The translations under genes and the position numbers were made by a program. A stretch of DNA of 6,922 bases, from positions 1 through 6,922 of the forward strand of contig JANXRR010000247.1 of NCBI GenBank assembly GCA_025356795.1, in the 5' to 3' direction. Below, one piece after another: positions 1 through 6,922 of the stretch (the first letter of the stretch is position 1; each line of letters begins with the position of its first letter). Below the pieces are notes generated by a model that saw nothing but the letters and a program-made list of their open reading frames with translations, had not been told where the DNA came from and searched no databases. The DNA is from Bacteroidia bacterium (GTDB lineage: Bacteria; Bacteroidota; Bacteroidia; Cytophagales; Cyclobacteriaceae).

Positions 1-286
1 CATTTCTTAATACAAATTCAAAGTTACCGATCATGCCAATATTACCTGGCTGTCTATAGTATCTTATTTCAGGGTGTTCCTTGCTTACCCTAGACATTAT
101 CACTTGAGTTTCATCTGTTGAACAATTATCCGAAACAAGTATTTCCAAATTAGGATATTTTTGAAGTGCAACAGAAGCAAGGGCTCTTAATAGTCCCTCA
201 CTTCTATTGAAAGTTGGTATGCCAATACTTACCAAGGGGTGCTCTAAAAGGGCATTCACATTTGTTTTTAGTAAAGAATTTTTCAT
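1..286 (-). CDS. Family 2 glycosyltransferase, N-terminal part (cut by window edge)
   Basis: Ninety-five codons of a minus-strand gene are visible, reading from ATG at 286 to the left edge. The translation contains PLVSIGIPTFNRSEGLLRAL followed by NLEILVSDNCSTDET, the classic start of a GT-A fold family 2 glycosyltransferase: first beta strand, the P-T-F-N-R turn, then the acidic D-N-x-S-T-D-E-T segment that contacts the nucleotide. The later DxD metal site and acceptor region lie outside the window, so donor and acceptor cannot be named. Family members act in the cytoplasm or at the inner membrane face, moving a sugar from a nucleotide donor to a growing glycan. An in-frame stop lies 39 bases upstream of the ATG, with only a TTG between, so the ATG is the best start. 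It lies 41 bases downstream of fcl on the same strand, suggesting one transcript. A fucosyltransferase role is possible from context but not shown. Confidence 0.88.
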   Translation of the reverse strand, partial: MKNSLLKTNVNALLEHPLVSIGIPTFNRSEGLLRALASVALQKYPNLEILVSDNCSTDETQVIMSRVSKEHPEIRYYRQPGNIGMIGNFEFVLRN

Positions 287-327
287 ACTCAGTTCTCTTA
301 TGTTATTATTCAAATCGCATGGTTAAA

Positions 328-1263
328 TCAACTAAATGTGGCAGCCTCAAATTCTTCACAAATTCTTTTTATGCCTTCCTCCAATTCAATCTTAGCGAAC
401 CATCCTAGATCATTAATTTTGGTGGTATCTAAAAGCTTTCGTGGAGTTCCGTCAGGTTTTTCAGGATTGAAATGAATGTTGCCATTATAGCCAATACATT
501 TTTTCATGAGCAATGCGAGTTCATTAATGGTAATATCAATACCAGTACCCACGTTAATTATTTCCTCACTGTTATAACTTTCCATTAAAAAAAAACATGC
601 ATCAGCTAAATCATCAACATGCAAAAATTCGCGCTTTGGTTTACCCGTACCCCATATTTCCACTGAAGGAAACCCTTGCTCTTTTGCTGTTTGAAATTTA
701 CTTAACATCGCAGGTAAAACATGGGAGTTTAAAAGATCGTAATTATCATTGGGACCATATAAGTTGGTTGGCATAAGGCTGATAAAATTGCATCCATATT
801 GCTGGCGGTATGCTTGACACATTTTAATACCAGCAATTTTAGCAATGGCATACGGTTCGTTGGTATGCTCCAGCCGCCCAGAAAGCAATGCATCTTCTCT
901 CATAGGCTGCTTAGCATTTTTAGGATTGATACAGGAAGACCCTAGAAACAATAATTTTTTGGTACTACACCGAAACGCTTGATGAATAATATTAGATTGA
1001 ATTGTTAAGTTATCATAAATAAAATCGGCACGATATGTATTGTTGGCATAAATACCTCCAACCCTAGCTGCTGCTAAAAATACATAGTCAGGTCTTTGAG
1101 TTTCAAAAAATTGCTTTACAGCAGATTGGTTTCTAAGGTCCATCTGAGTTGATGTTCTCAATACAAAATTATGATACCCTTCTTTCTCAAGTTTTCTATG
1201 TATTGCTGAGCCGACCATTCCTAAATGACCAGCGATATAAATTTTTGATTCCTTATTCATCAT
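328..1263 (-). CDS. fcl: GDP-L-fucose synthase (3,5-epimerase/4-reductase)
   Basis: This cytoplasmic NADPH-dependent enzyme converts GDP-4-keto-6-deoxy-D-mannose to GDP-L-fucose, the second step after Gmd. The 311-residue protein is full length for the family. The Rossmann motif GHLGMVG is at residues 12-18. Compared from memory with E. coli Fcl, the active-site residues match with an offset of two: Ser109, Cys111, Tyr138 and Lys142 (in PYAIAKIAG), and His181 (in NSHV). [16 protein letters not shown] and [11 protein letters not shown] are also typical. One oddity is SSCINPK where most family members have SSCIYPK, so Asn113 replaces a usual Tyr. The first codons are ATG ATG, so translation may begin at 1263 or 1260. 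The start overlaps the 3' end of gmd by 11 bases and no clear Shine-Dalgarno is present, so translational coupling to gmd is likely. The alternative name is wcaG. Confidence 0.96.
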   Translation of the reverse strand: MMNKESKIYIAGHLGMVGSAIHRKLEKEGYHNFVLRTSTQMDLRNQSAVKQFFETQRPDYVFLAAARVGGIYANNTYRADFIYDNLTIQSNIIHQAFRCSTKKLLFLGSSCINPKNAKQPMREDALLSGRLEHTNEPYAIAKIAGIKMCQAYRQQYGCNFISLMPTNLYGPNDNYDLLNSHVLPAMLSKFQTAKEQGFPSVEIWGTGKPKREFLHVDDLADACFFLMESYNSEEIINVGTGIDITINELALLMKKCIGYNGNIHFNPEKPDGTPRKLLDTTKINDLGWFAKIELEEGIKRICEEFEAATFS

Positions 1264-2374
1264 ATTTAAAAATTTCTAAGCCATTAGTTAACATTATTCT
1301 ATCGCGGTCAAACAGTTTTAAATCAGATTCAATCATGTCATGAACAATATCATATACAGTGTTTTTAGGCATCCATCCCAATTTTGTTCTTGCCTTTGTT
1401 GAATCACCTATGAGAAGTTCAACCTCTGTAGGTCTAAAATATTGTGGATCTACGGCTACTACTACTTGACCAACATTAATTGAATATTCGGGATTAAGGC
1501 AAATTACTACTTTGCCAACTTCATCAATACCTTCTCCTTCAAATTCCAATAGAATTCCAACCTCAGAAAATGCCATCTTAACAAACTCACGTACCGAGGT
1601 TGTTATACCTGTAGCAATAACAAAGTCTTCAGGTTTTTCTTGTTGAAGCATTAACCACATTGCTTCTACATAATCTTTTGCATGCCCCCAATCACGTTGA
1701 GAATTTAAGTTTCCCAGAAATAACATATTTTGCATTCCGAGTGCAATACGAGCAATGCCGCGAGTAATTTTACGTGTAACAAAAGTCTCCCCTCTTCTAG
1801 GCGATTCGTGATTAAATAATATACCATTGCAAGCATACATATTATAAGCCTCGCGATAATTAACAGTAATCCAATATCCGTAAAGTTTGGCAACAGCATA
1901 GGGCGACCGTGGATAAAAAGGAGTTGTTTCCCGTTGTGGTATTTCTTGAACAAGACCATATAGCTCTGACGATGAAGCCTGATAAATTCTGGTTTTATTC
2001 GTTAAATTTAATAATCTAACTGCCTCCAATATTCTTAATGTGCCCATGCCATCAGTATTAGCAGTGTATTCAGGCACATCGAAGCTTACCTTAACATGTG
2101 ACATGGCACCTAAATTGTATATCTCATCAGGCTGAATTTCCTGAATAATACGGATTAAGTTTGTTGCATCAGTTAAATCACCATAATGAAGCTTAAAGCT
2201 AATGTTACGTTCATGAGGATCTTGATACAGATGGTCAATTCGATCTGTATTAAGTGAAGAACTTCTGCGTTTGATACCATGCACTAAATATCCCTTTTCC
2301 AAAAGGAGTTCTGCAAGATAGGATCCGTCTTGACCTGTTATACCTAGGATCAATGCTACTTTAATTTGATTCAT
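1253..2374 (-). CDS. gmd: GDP-mannose 4,6-dehydratase
   Basis: This cytoplasmic short-chain dehydrogenase/reductase enzyme turns GDP-D-mannose into GDP-4-keto-6-deoxy-D-mannose, the first committed step to GDP-L-fucose and other GDP-6-deoxyhexoses. The protein is 373 residues, the usual length. The nucleotide-binding segment [19 protein letters not shown] is at residues 11-29, [12 protein letters not shown] near 87-98, SSSELYG at 134-140, [12 protein letters not shown] at 157-168, and [19 protein letters not shown] from 188. The catalytic set reads Ser135, Glu137, Tyr159 and Lys163. Ser135 sits where E. coli has Thr, a substitution I recall from the plant enzyme MUR1, so activity is expected. 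Near the C-terminus, [17 protein letters not shown] is the conserved substrate-side segment. The first ATG (2374) gives the expected N-terminus. It is the first gene of the leftward set, with fcl overlapping its stop. Confidence 0.97.
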   Translation of the reverse strand: MNQIKVALILGITGQDGSYLAELLLEKGYLVHGIKRRSSSLNTDRIDHLYQDPHERNISFKLHYGDLTDATNLIRIIQEIQPDEIYNLGAMSHVKVSFDVPEYTANTDGMGTLRILEAVRLLNLTNKTRIYQASSSELYGLVQEIPQRETTPFYPRSPYAVAKLYGYWITVNYREAYNMYACNGILFNHESPRRGETFVTRKITRGIARIALGMQNMLFLGNLNSQRDWGHAKDYVEAMWLMLQQEKPEDFVIATGITTSVREFVKMAFSEVGILLEFEGEGIDEVGKVVICLNPEYSINVGQVVVAVDPQYFRPTEVELLIGDSTKARTKLGWMPKNTVYDIVHDMIESDLKLFDRDRIMLTNGLEIFKYDE

Positions 2375-2536
2375 GATTGTTGGTTTTGGAATAATTATTT
2401 TTTCATTTCAATTAAGGCACAATTTTATGACTGATTGAAGAATAGTTAAATGAGGAGAATTTTTGTCTTCAATGATTGACATCATCTATTTCAATTTCTG
2501 AATGCTAGAATTTTGAGTCCATTAAAGTTTATAATC
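2375..2536. promoter_or_regulatory. Divergent intergenic region between gmd and the priming transferase gene
   Basis: These 162 AT-rich bases separate the two divergent gene sets and should carry the promoters for both. A candidate leftward promoter is listed separately. No convincing rightward promoter was found: TTGACA at 2476-2481 has no properly spaced -10 box, because the nearest TAGAAT (2506-2511) is 24 bases away. Small inverted repeats are present: TCAAT-G-ATTGA at 2469-2479, and ATTGAAGA (2434-2441) facing TCTTCAAT (2466-2473). They could be operator half-sites, but such matches are easily met by chance at this base composition. No RNA gene or convincing protein gene is seen here. 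Confidence 0.6.
2420..2450 (-). promoter_or_regulatory. Candidate promoter for gmd-fcl (Bacteroidota -33/-7 type)
   Basis: On the minus strand, TTTA (2450-2447) is followed after exactly 19 bases by TAAAATTG (2427-2420). The known Bacteroidota vegetative promoter pattern is TTTG, about 19-21 bases, then TAnnTTTG. Each box here has one mismatch. Transcription would begin near 2413 and leave a leader of roughly 40 bases before the gmd ATG. The spacing is good but the boxes are short and the region is AT-rich, so this is a modest candidate. Confidence 0.35.
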
Positions 2537-3931
2537 ATGAAAGGCAAATATTATTCAAGGCTAATAAAAGTGATGATCTTCATCATCGATTTCTGGCTAA
2601 TCAATTTAGCCTTCCTCGTTACCAGAAAAATTGGCCCACCATCTACACTTTCAATGGATCAATTCTCAGCGTTATTTCTAATTTTCGGTTTGATATGGAT
2701 TATCGCAGGATTCTTTAATAAAATATATCGAGTAGAAACTACCAGTTTATTAAGAACAATTAGCATTAATATATTTAGTACTTTTTTTATTCATGTACTA
2801 ATCATAGGAACTATACTAATTACAGTTCCTTTATTTAAGGTAAGTCTCAATTTCTTACTCTCTATTTATATCCTATCAGGTATATTCATTATTGGTTTCA
2901 GAATTCTATTCAAATTAATTCTAAAGTATTATCAGTTTACAAAATTCGATCAGCGTAAGGTTGTTATTATTGGTGCTTCAGGCTCTGGATCTGCTCTTTT
3001 TCAATACTTCATTGCCAATGAGTCTGCTGGTTATCATTTCGTAGGATTTTTTGACGATTCCACTGATCAACCACAACCATTAAAAGAAAAAATAATTGGA
3101 TCCTTGAATACTACCGACATTAAGAATTTTTGCATTAAAGAAAATATAGGTGAAATTTATTTTGCGTTACCATTCAAGTATCAAGAACTACTTCAAGACA
3201 TCTCCAAATTTGCTGATGACAATTTCATCTATTTTAGAATAGCGCCAGACTTTAGCGCACTTCATTCTGATAGCGGCAATGTATTTTTAATTAATTCAGT
3301 TCCTGTAATTACAACAAGAAAAGAGCCATTAGGCATATCCATTAATGCCAACTTAAAAAGAATATTCGACATCCTTTTCTCTGGTTCAGTCATTCTATTT
3401 CTATTTCCATTTGTAATTCCATTGATTGGATTGTCCATTAGACTTAACTCCCCAGGCCCGATATTCTTCAAGCAATTGCGCCCAGGAAAGAAAAATAAAT
3501 TATTCGATTGCTATAAGTTCCGAACCATGCTTGTGAATAATAATTCAGAGTTGCAGGCAACAAAAAATGACTCTCGAATTACAAAAGTAGGTGCTTTTTT
3601 ACGTAAGACTAATCTCGATGAACTGCCTCAATTCTTCAATGTACTGCTGGGCAATATGTCAGTAGTGGGGCCACGCCCAAACATGGTAAGTCAATTAGAA
3701 GAATATTCGAAGACAATCGAAAATTACAAAGTGAGACATTTTGTGACACCAGGGATAACTGGATATGCGCAGGTAAATGGCTTTCGTGGCGAAACAAGAG
3801 AGATAGAGCTAATGCAAAAACGTGTGCAGTACGATGTGCAATACATAGAAAATTGGAGTCTAGCCCTCGATATGAAAATAATATTTCAGACAGTTTGGAA
3901 TATGATAAAGGGTGAAAAAAATGCCTACTGA
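2537..3931 (+). CDS. WcaJ-type undecaprenyl-phosphate sugar phosphotransferase (priming enzyme)
   Basis: This inner-membrane enzyme would transfer a sugar-1-phosphate from a nucleotide sugar to undecaprenyl phosphate, the first step in building a polysaccharide repeat unit. The 464-residue protein has the full long layout. Four hydrophobic segments lie near residues 11-29, 43-60, 77-98 and 103-127. A Rossmann-like domain follows, with KVVIIGASGSGSALF at 141-155. After a membrane-inserting hairpin rich in Pro (about 279-302), the bacterial sugar transferase domain shows KFRTM (327-331), LDELPQFFNVLLGNMSVVGPRP (360-381) and PGITGYAQVNGFRGET (405-420). Asp361-Glu362 is the catalytic dyad known in the family. 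The donor sugar cannot be read from sequence; glucose is common for WcaJ, but others occur. I chose ATG 2537 over the in-frame TTG 2513 because it gives the usual short N-terminus before the first helix. It is the first gene of the rightward set. Confidence 0.95.
   Translation: MKGKYYSRLIKVMIFIIDFWLINLAFLVTRKIGPPSTLSMDQFSALFLIFGLIWIIAGFFNKIYRVETTSLLRTISINIFSTFFIHVLIIGTILITVPLFKVSLNFLLSIYILSGIFIIGFRILFKLILKYYQFTKFDQRKVVIIGASGSGSALFQYFIANESAGYHFVGFFDDSTDQPQPLKEKIIGSLNTTDIKNFCIKENIGEIYFALPFKYQELLQDISKFADDNFIYFRIAPDFSALHSDSGNVFLINSVPVITTRKEPLGISINANLKRIFDILFSGSVILFLFPFVIPLIGLSIRLNSPGPIFFKQLRPGKKNKLFDCYKFRTMLVNNNSELQATKNDSRITKVGAFLRKTNLDELPQFFNVLLGNMSVVGPRPNMVSQLEEYSKTIENYKVRHFVTPGITGYAQVNGFRGETREIELMQKRVQYDVQYIENWSLALDMKIIFQTVWNMIKGEKNAY
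3907..3912 (+). promoter_or_regulatory. Ribosome binding site deciding the GT26 gene start
   Basis: AAAGGG lies inside the 3' end of the priming transferase gene, 8 bases before ATG 3921. It supports that ATG over the in-frame GTG at 3912, which overlaps the site and has no such sequence before it, and over the later in-frame ATG at 3942. Confidence 0.6.
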
Positions 3932-4754
3932 GAAGACCAATATGAAAAATAAAACAGTTTTACATTCGTTAATTTCCGTAGGCACTTATCAAGATTTTAT
4001 CCAAGAGATATTTTATCTAGCTCAACATAAAATACCATCTTATGTATGCTTCGCCAACGTACACATGGTAGTGGAGGGTTATAAAAATAAAAACTTTCAA
4101 AAGATAATCAACAACGCCAATATTGTTGCCCCTGACGGGAAACCGATTTCGCTATTTCTTAATTATTTCGATAAGTTAAAGCAAGTCAGGGTTTGTGGTA
4201 TGGATATGTTTCCCGACTTATTAAAACAGGCAGAAGTTTTAGATAAATCAGTATATTTTTATGGTACAACAGATGCGCTGTTGACTGCGGTAATTAATAA
4301 AACGAGAGAGAAATATCCATTGTTAAGGATAAGCGGATTTTATTCGCCACCCTTCCGAGAAATATCAGAGGAAGAGAATAGCGCTATAATTAAAAGGATT
4401 AAATCAACTTCGCCTGACCTAATTTTTGTTTCCTTGGGTTGTCCTAAACAAGAAAAATGGATTGCAGATAACAAGAACAAAATTGGCGCATGCCTTTTAG
4501 GTGTTGGACAAGCCTTCAGTGTATTTGCCGATGTTGAAAATCGATTACCTATGTGGATGCGCAATCTTTCGTTAGAATGGGCCTATCGCCTTTATCAAGA
4601 ACCTAAAAGACTTTGGAAACGTTATCTTTTTACAAATTCATATTTCGTTTACCTTACATTTAATCATGTCATTGCTCAACTCAGAAGTAAACTATTGTCA
4701 TCGTTTTCAAAATCATATAGCTCAGGTAAAATGCTCCAAGAAGCTGACGAATAA
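3921..4754 (+). CDS. WecG/TagA/CpsF family (GT26) glycosyltransferase
   Basis: The family adds a sugar to a lipid-linked monosaccharide at the cytoplasmic membrane face; WecG uses a ManNAcA donor and TagA a ManNAc donor. Following a priming transferase, this one probably adds the second sugar of the repeat unit. The 277-residue protein shows FANVHMVVEG (44-53), NIVAPDGKPI (67-76, with Asp72 at the usual catalytic acid position), VCGMDMFPDL (91-100), PDLIFVSLGCPKQEKWI (165-181), LGVGQAFSVFA (193-203) and a C-terminal LEWAYRLYQEPKRLWKRYL (218-236). That basic, aromatic end and the following hydrophobic stretch fit the membrane-contact tail described for TagA. A Thr that I recall as important in TagA appears to be Ala45 here; the F-A-N-V-H form seems common in Gram-negative members. 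The gene overlaps its upstream neighbour by 11 bases, suggesting translational coupling. Donor sugar is unknown. Confidence 0.94.
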   Translation: MPTEKTNMKNKTVLHSLISVGTYQDFIQEIFYLAQHKIPSYVCFANVHMVVEGYKNKNFQKIINNANIVAPDGKPISLFLNYFDKLKQVRVCGMDMFPDLLKQAEVLDKSVYFYGTTDALLTAVINKTREKYPLLRISGFYSPPFREISEEENSAIIKRIKSTSPDLIFVSLGCPKQEKWIADNKNKIGACLLGVGQAFSVFADVENRLPMWMRNLSLEWAYRLYQEPKRLWKRYLFTNSYFVYLTFNHVIAQLRSKLLSSFSKSYSSGKMLQEADE

Positions 4755-4759
4755 AAGGA
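4753..4759 (+). promoter_or_regulatory. Ribosome binding site for the GTG-started beta-helix gene
   Basis: AAAAGGA overlaps the last two bases of the preceding stop codon and sits 5 bases before GTG 4765. It is among the best Shine-Dalgarno-like sites in the window. It fixes the GTG start, because the next in-frame ATG lies about 45 codons further on and would remove the signal peptide. Confidence 0.7.
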
Positions 4760-4764
4760 CTTAA

Positions 4765-6922
4765 GTGAAACAGTTTTCAATTTTCATTTTTGTCTTAATT
4801 AGTCAGTCAGTAGTTGCTAGTACTTATTTTATTTCAACCAAAGGAAATGATATAAACGATGGCAAGAGTAGTGCCAATGCTTGGCTAAGTTTAGCTCACT
4901 TAATGAATATTTCTTTACAAACAGGCGACTCCATATTAATTGAAAGAGGAAGTATATTTCATGGACAAATAATTATTCGTGCCTCAGGGATTTATGTTGG
5001 TGCCTATGGTAGAGGATTAAATCCGATAATAGATGGATCTATAACAATAAGTAAGTGGACTATTTACAAAGAAAATATCTGGGTAGCTACGTGCCAAAAT
5101 TGTTCCTCAGAACCAGTTAACATATTTATCAATGGAAGCTATCAGCGCTTGGGGCGTTATCCCAACAGAGGCTATCTTACAATCACTAAATCTTCTACCA
5201 GAAACGAAATTCAAGACTCATTAACAGACTTTAAAGACATTACGTGGGATGAATGTGAAGTTGTAATGAAATCTTCCCGGTGGACTCTCGATAATCTTAA
5301 AGTTACTCACTATCACTCTAAGCTTTTTTATTTATCAACTTCACCTACCAACCCTCCTCAAAAGGGCTTTGGATATTTTATTCAAAAAAATTTATCAACA
5401 CTCGATCAGGATGGAGAATGGTTCTACAATAAAATAACCAAACAATTATTTATATATCTTAATCCGCCAACAAATCCCAATAATAAAACTGTAGAAGCAA
5501 GTACTGTTGACTGGGGTATAAAAATAGAAAATGCGGTTAATATTACCATAGAAAATTTAACCATTAAGCGTCAGAAAAAAACCGGTATATACATACAAGA
5601 ATGTAATAATTGCCTTCTTCAAAACGTGGAAATTAATTATTCTGGAAAAAACGGATTAGAGGTAACCTCTAGTGAAAATTTAACTATCAATAATTGTTTT
5701 ATTAAAGACTCAAATAATAATGGGGTTGAACTACACAATAACGAGAAGATATTTTTTGCCAACAATAAAATCTTGAGAACAGGATTAATAGCAGGCAGAG
5801 GACAAAGTGGAGATGGACAATATATTGCGCTACATATTACCTCCGATAGATCGAAACAAAAATCAAATCTAATTCTGCATAATTTAATCGATAGCACAGG
5901 TTACATAGGAATTGATTTCCGTGTTGGCAATACTCAAATTAAAGACAATCAAATTACCAATTTTTGTATTGTAAAAGATGATGGTGCGGGTATCTATACA
6001 TGGAACAATAGCAACGGAAATAATATCATTGACAATAACATCATCAGGAATGGAATTGGTTGTGGTGATGGCACACCAAATCCCAACCAATTATTTGCGA
6101 GCGGAATATACATTGATGATAAATCGACTGATGTACTCGTGAAAGATAATACACTATCAAATTGTTCCATGGCTGGCATCTTTCTCCACAATACCAGAGC
6201 GATTACCTTGACAGGAAATAATTCTTTCTCTAATGGAAATAGTATTTCAAATAAGGAAAGAGGTCAGCTTTACATTAAGTATGATAGGCTAGGAAAGTTA
6301 TTAAATGGACAGTTGAATAAATTAATAATTGAAAGGAATAAATGGTACGCAACAAATGAAGCGAGTTATTGTGTCTATCTAAGTGCCGATAAAAAAACAG
6401 CTATATCTGAAATTGGTTTGTTCAGCAATAATCTGTTCACTGCTGAAAAATCAAACCAATCAATTGCAGAATCTTACAGTGAATCCAATCCCTGTGATGT
6501 AAGCAAAGAATTTGAACTTAATGAATGGCAGCAATTGTATCATAATGAGAGCGGTTCAGTTTTTATGAAATCAACCAAAAAAAAGCATTATAGCCTTTTA
6601 GGTAAAAACATGATTTCAAATGGTGAGTTTGAATTTGATGCAAAAGGATGGAACATATGGCCATCAGCATCCACTATCGAAAGAAAAATTGGGGAAGGTA
6701 ATAACCCCTTTTTAAAAATAAATATCATTGGTAATTCTGAGGCATTGATATATAATGCCGGCTTCGTGCTTAATAAAGGCAAACATTATAAGCTTTCATT
6801 TTTGGCAACAAGTCAAAAACCTATTAAGGTTGAATTCACTACTTTAATGTCAGAAAATCCTTGGACTGCTCTCAGTGACTATGCTTGCTTTTCAATAGAT
6901 GCTGTAGCAAGATCGTACACTT
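4765..6922 (+). CDS. Secreted right-handed beta-helix protein with CBM-like C-terminal region (cut by window edge)
   Basis: An open frame with 719 residues visible starts at GTG and has no stop before the right edge. Residues 1-18 form a signal peptide (MKQFSIFIFVLISQSVVA, cleavage likely after Ala18), with no lipobox cysteine. YFISTKGNDINDGKSSANAW (21-40) is the usual N-terminal opening of Bacteroidota secreted beta-helix proteins. GRYPNRG (131-137) and GEWFYNKITKQLFIYLNPP near 218-236 also recur in such proteins. Asn- and Ile-rich beta-helix rungs run from about 256 to 492, including KDDGAGIYTWN (404-414). From about 615, NMISNGEFEFDAKGW resembles the start of a CBM4/9-type jelly-roll. The fold is shared by polysaccharide lyases, epimerases and hydrolases, so a role binding or processing the locus's own polysaccharide is inference; catalytic residues cannot be assigned. 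It begins 10 bases after the GT26 gene, probably in the same transcript. A C-terminal sorting domain could lie beyond the edge. Confidence 0.88.
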   Translation, partial: MKQFSIFIFVLISQSVVASTYFISTKGNDINDGKSSANAWLSLAHLMNISLQTGDSILIERGSIFHGQIIIRASGIYVGAYGRGLNPIIDGSITISKWTIYKENIWVATCQNCSSEPVNIFINGSYQRLGRYPNRGYLTITKSSTRNEIQDSLTDFKDITWDECEVVMKSSRWTLDNLKVTHYHSKLFYLSTSPTNPPQKGFGYFIQKNLSTLDQDGEWFYNKITKQLFIYLNPPTNPNNKTVEASTVDWGIKIENAVNITIENLTIKRQKKTGIYIQECNNCLLQNVEINYSGKNGLEVTSSENLTINNCFIKDSNNNGVELHNNEKIFFANNKILRTGLIAGRGQSGDGQYIALHITSDRSKQKSNLILHNLIDSTGYIGIDFRVGNTQIKDNQITNFCIVKDDGAGIYTWNNSNGNNIIDNNIIRNGIGCGDGTPNPNQLFASGIYIDDKSTDVLVKDNTLSNCSMAGIFLHNTRAITLTGNNSFSNGNSISNKERGQLYIKYDRLGKLLNGQLNKLIIERNKWYATNEASYCVYLSADKKTAISEIGLFSNNLFTAEKSNQSIAESYSESNPCDVSKEFELNEWQQLYHNESGSVFMKSTKKKHYSLLGKNMISNGEFEFDAKGWNIWPSASTIERKIGEGNNPFLKINIIGNSEALIYNAGFVLNKGKHYKLSFLATSQKPIKVEFTTLMSENPWTALSDYACFSIDAVARSYT
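5530..5736 (+). repeat. Three exact-length 23-residue beta-helix rungs (69-base units)
   Basis: Within the beta-helix protein, residues 256-278, 279-301 and 302-324 align as three consecutive 23-residue units with no gaps. Each follows a pattern like N-x-x-I-x-N-x-x-I-x-x-S/Q-x-x-x-G-I/L/V-x-V/I/L. The conserved Gly is Gly274, Gly297 and Gly320. A fourth, partial unit (NNEKIFFANNKILRTG) follows. Repetition is at protein level: the DNA units differ widely, so this is an old structural repeat rather than a recent tandem duplication. Confidence 0.75.

Noticed and set aside
287..327. Gap between fcl and the glycosyltransferase, examined for a terminator or promoter
   Set aside because: No stem followed by a T-run and no paired promoter boxes were seen; read-through from fcl is the simplest reading.
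214..408. Plus-strand open frame across the glycosyltransferase/fcl junction
   Set aside because: It lies opposite two convincing genes and its translation looks like random low-complexity sequence.
1475..1560. Apparent duplication in the C-terminal part of Gmd ([12 protein letters not shown] / [12 protein letters not shown])
   Set aside because: From memory, E. coli Gmd has an equivalent segment of the same length here, so it is a normal family feature rather than a recent duplication.
1705..1959. Open frame of 84 codons inside gmd in another frame of the same strand
   Set aside because: It lies wholly within a well-supported gene and has no recognisable protein features.
2463..2501. Possible leader peptide after AGGAG (2453-2457), from TTG 2463 or ATG 2472
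   Set aside because: It encodes only 9-12 residues with no regulatory codon run. Spacing to the ATG is too long (14 bases), and a TTG start is weak evidence.
2513..2536. Eight extra codons upstream of the priming transferase, starting with TTG
   Set aside because: TTG 2513 has no ribosome site before it, and ATG 2537 gives the normal N-terminal length before the first membrane helix.
3262..3471. Minus-strand open frames opposite the priming transferase and, at 4340-4564, the GT26 gene
   Set aside because: Both are antisense to conserved catalytic domains and have no features of their own.
5637..6191. Three overlapping open frames on the minus strand opposite the beta-helix gene
   Set aside because: They resemble no family and lie opposite a continuous reading frame with clear protein structure, so they are incidental.

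Overview
The window looks like part of an exopolysaccharide or capsule biosynthesis locus from an AT-rich bacterium, most likely a member of the Bacteroidota. The phylum assignment is inference. It rests on the strong A+T bias, the lack of clear Shine-Dalgarno sequences before the minus-strand genes, a candidate promoter resembling the Bacteroidota -33/-7 type, and the kind of secreted beta-helix protein at the right end. No RNA genes, mobile elements, CRISPR arrays or integration scars were seen.

The layout is two divergent gene sets around a 162-base intergenic region (2375..2536). Leftward run gmd (GDP-mannose 4,6-dehydratase), fcl (GDP-L-fucose synthase) and the start of a family 2 glycosyltransferase that leaves the window at base 1. 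Together, gmd and fcl convert GDP-mannose to GDP-L-fucose. The glycosyltransferase is a plausible, unproven user of that or another sugar nucleotide.

Rightward run a WcaJ-type polyprenyl-phosphate sugar phosphotransferase, a WecG/TagA/CpsF-type (GT26) glycosyltransferase, and a long secreted right-handed beta-helix protein. The phosphotransferase loads the first sugar onto undecaprenyl phosphate. The GT26 enzyme probably adds the second sugar. The beta-helix protein has 719 residues visible and no stop before the right edge; its C-terminal part resembles a carbohydrate-binding jelly-roll. The three genes are packed tightly (11-base overlap, then a 10-base gap), so they are probably one transcript.

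The reading as a whole is a locus that makes a probably fucose-containing surface polysaccharide and also encodes an exported protein that may bind, trim or modify it. The biosynthetic genes are ordinary family members. The beta-helix protein is the least explained part of the window: it starts with GTG, is open at the right edge, and shows exact 23-residue rungs.
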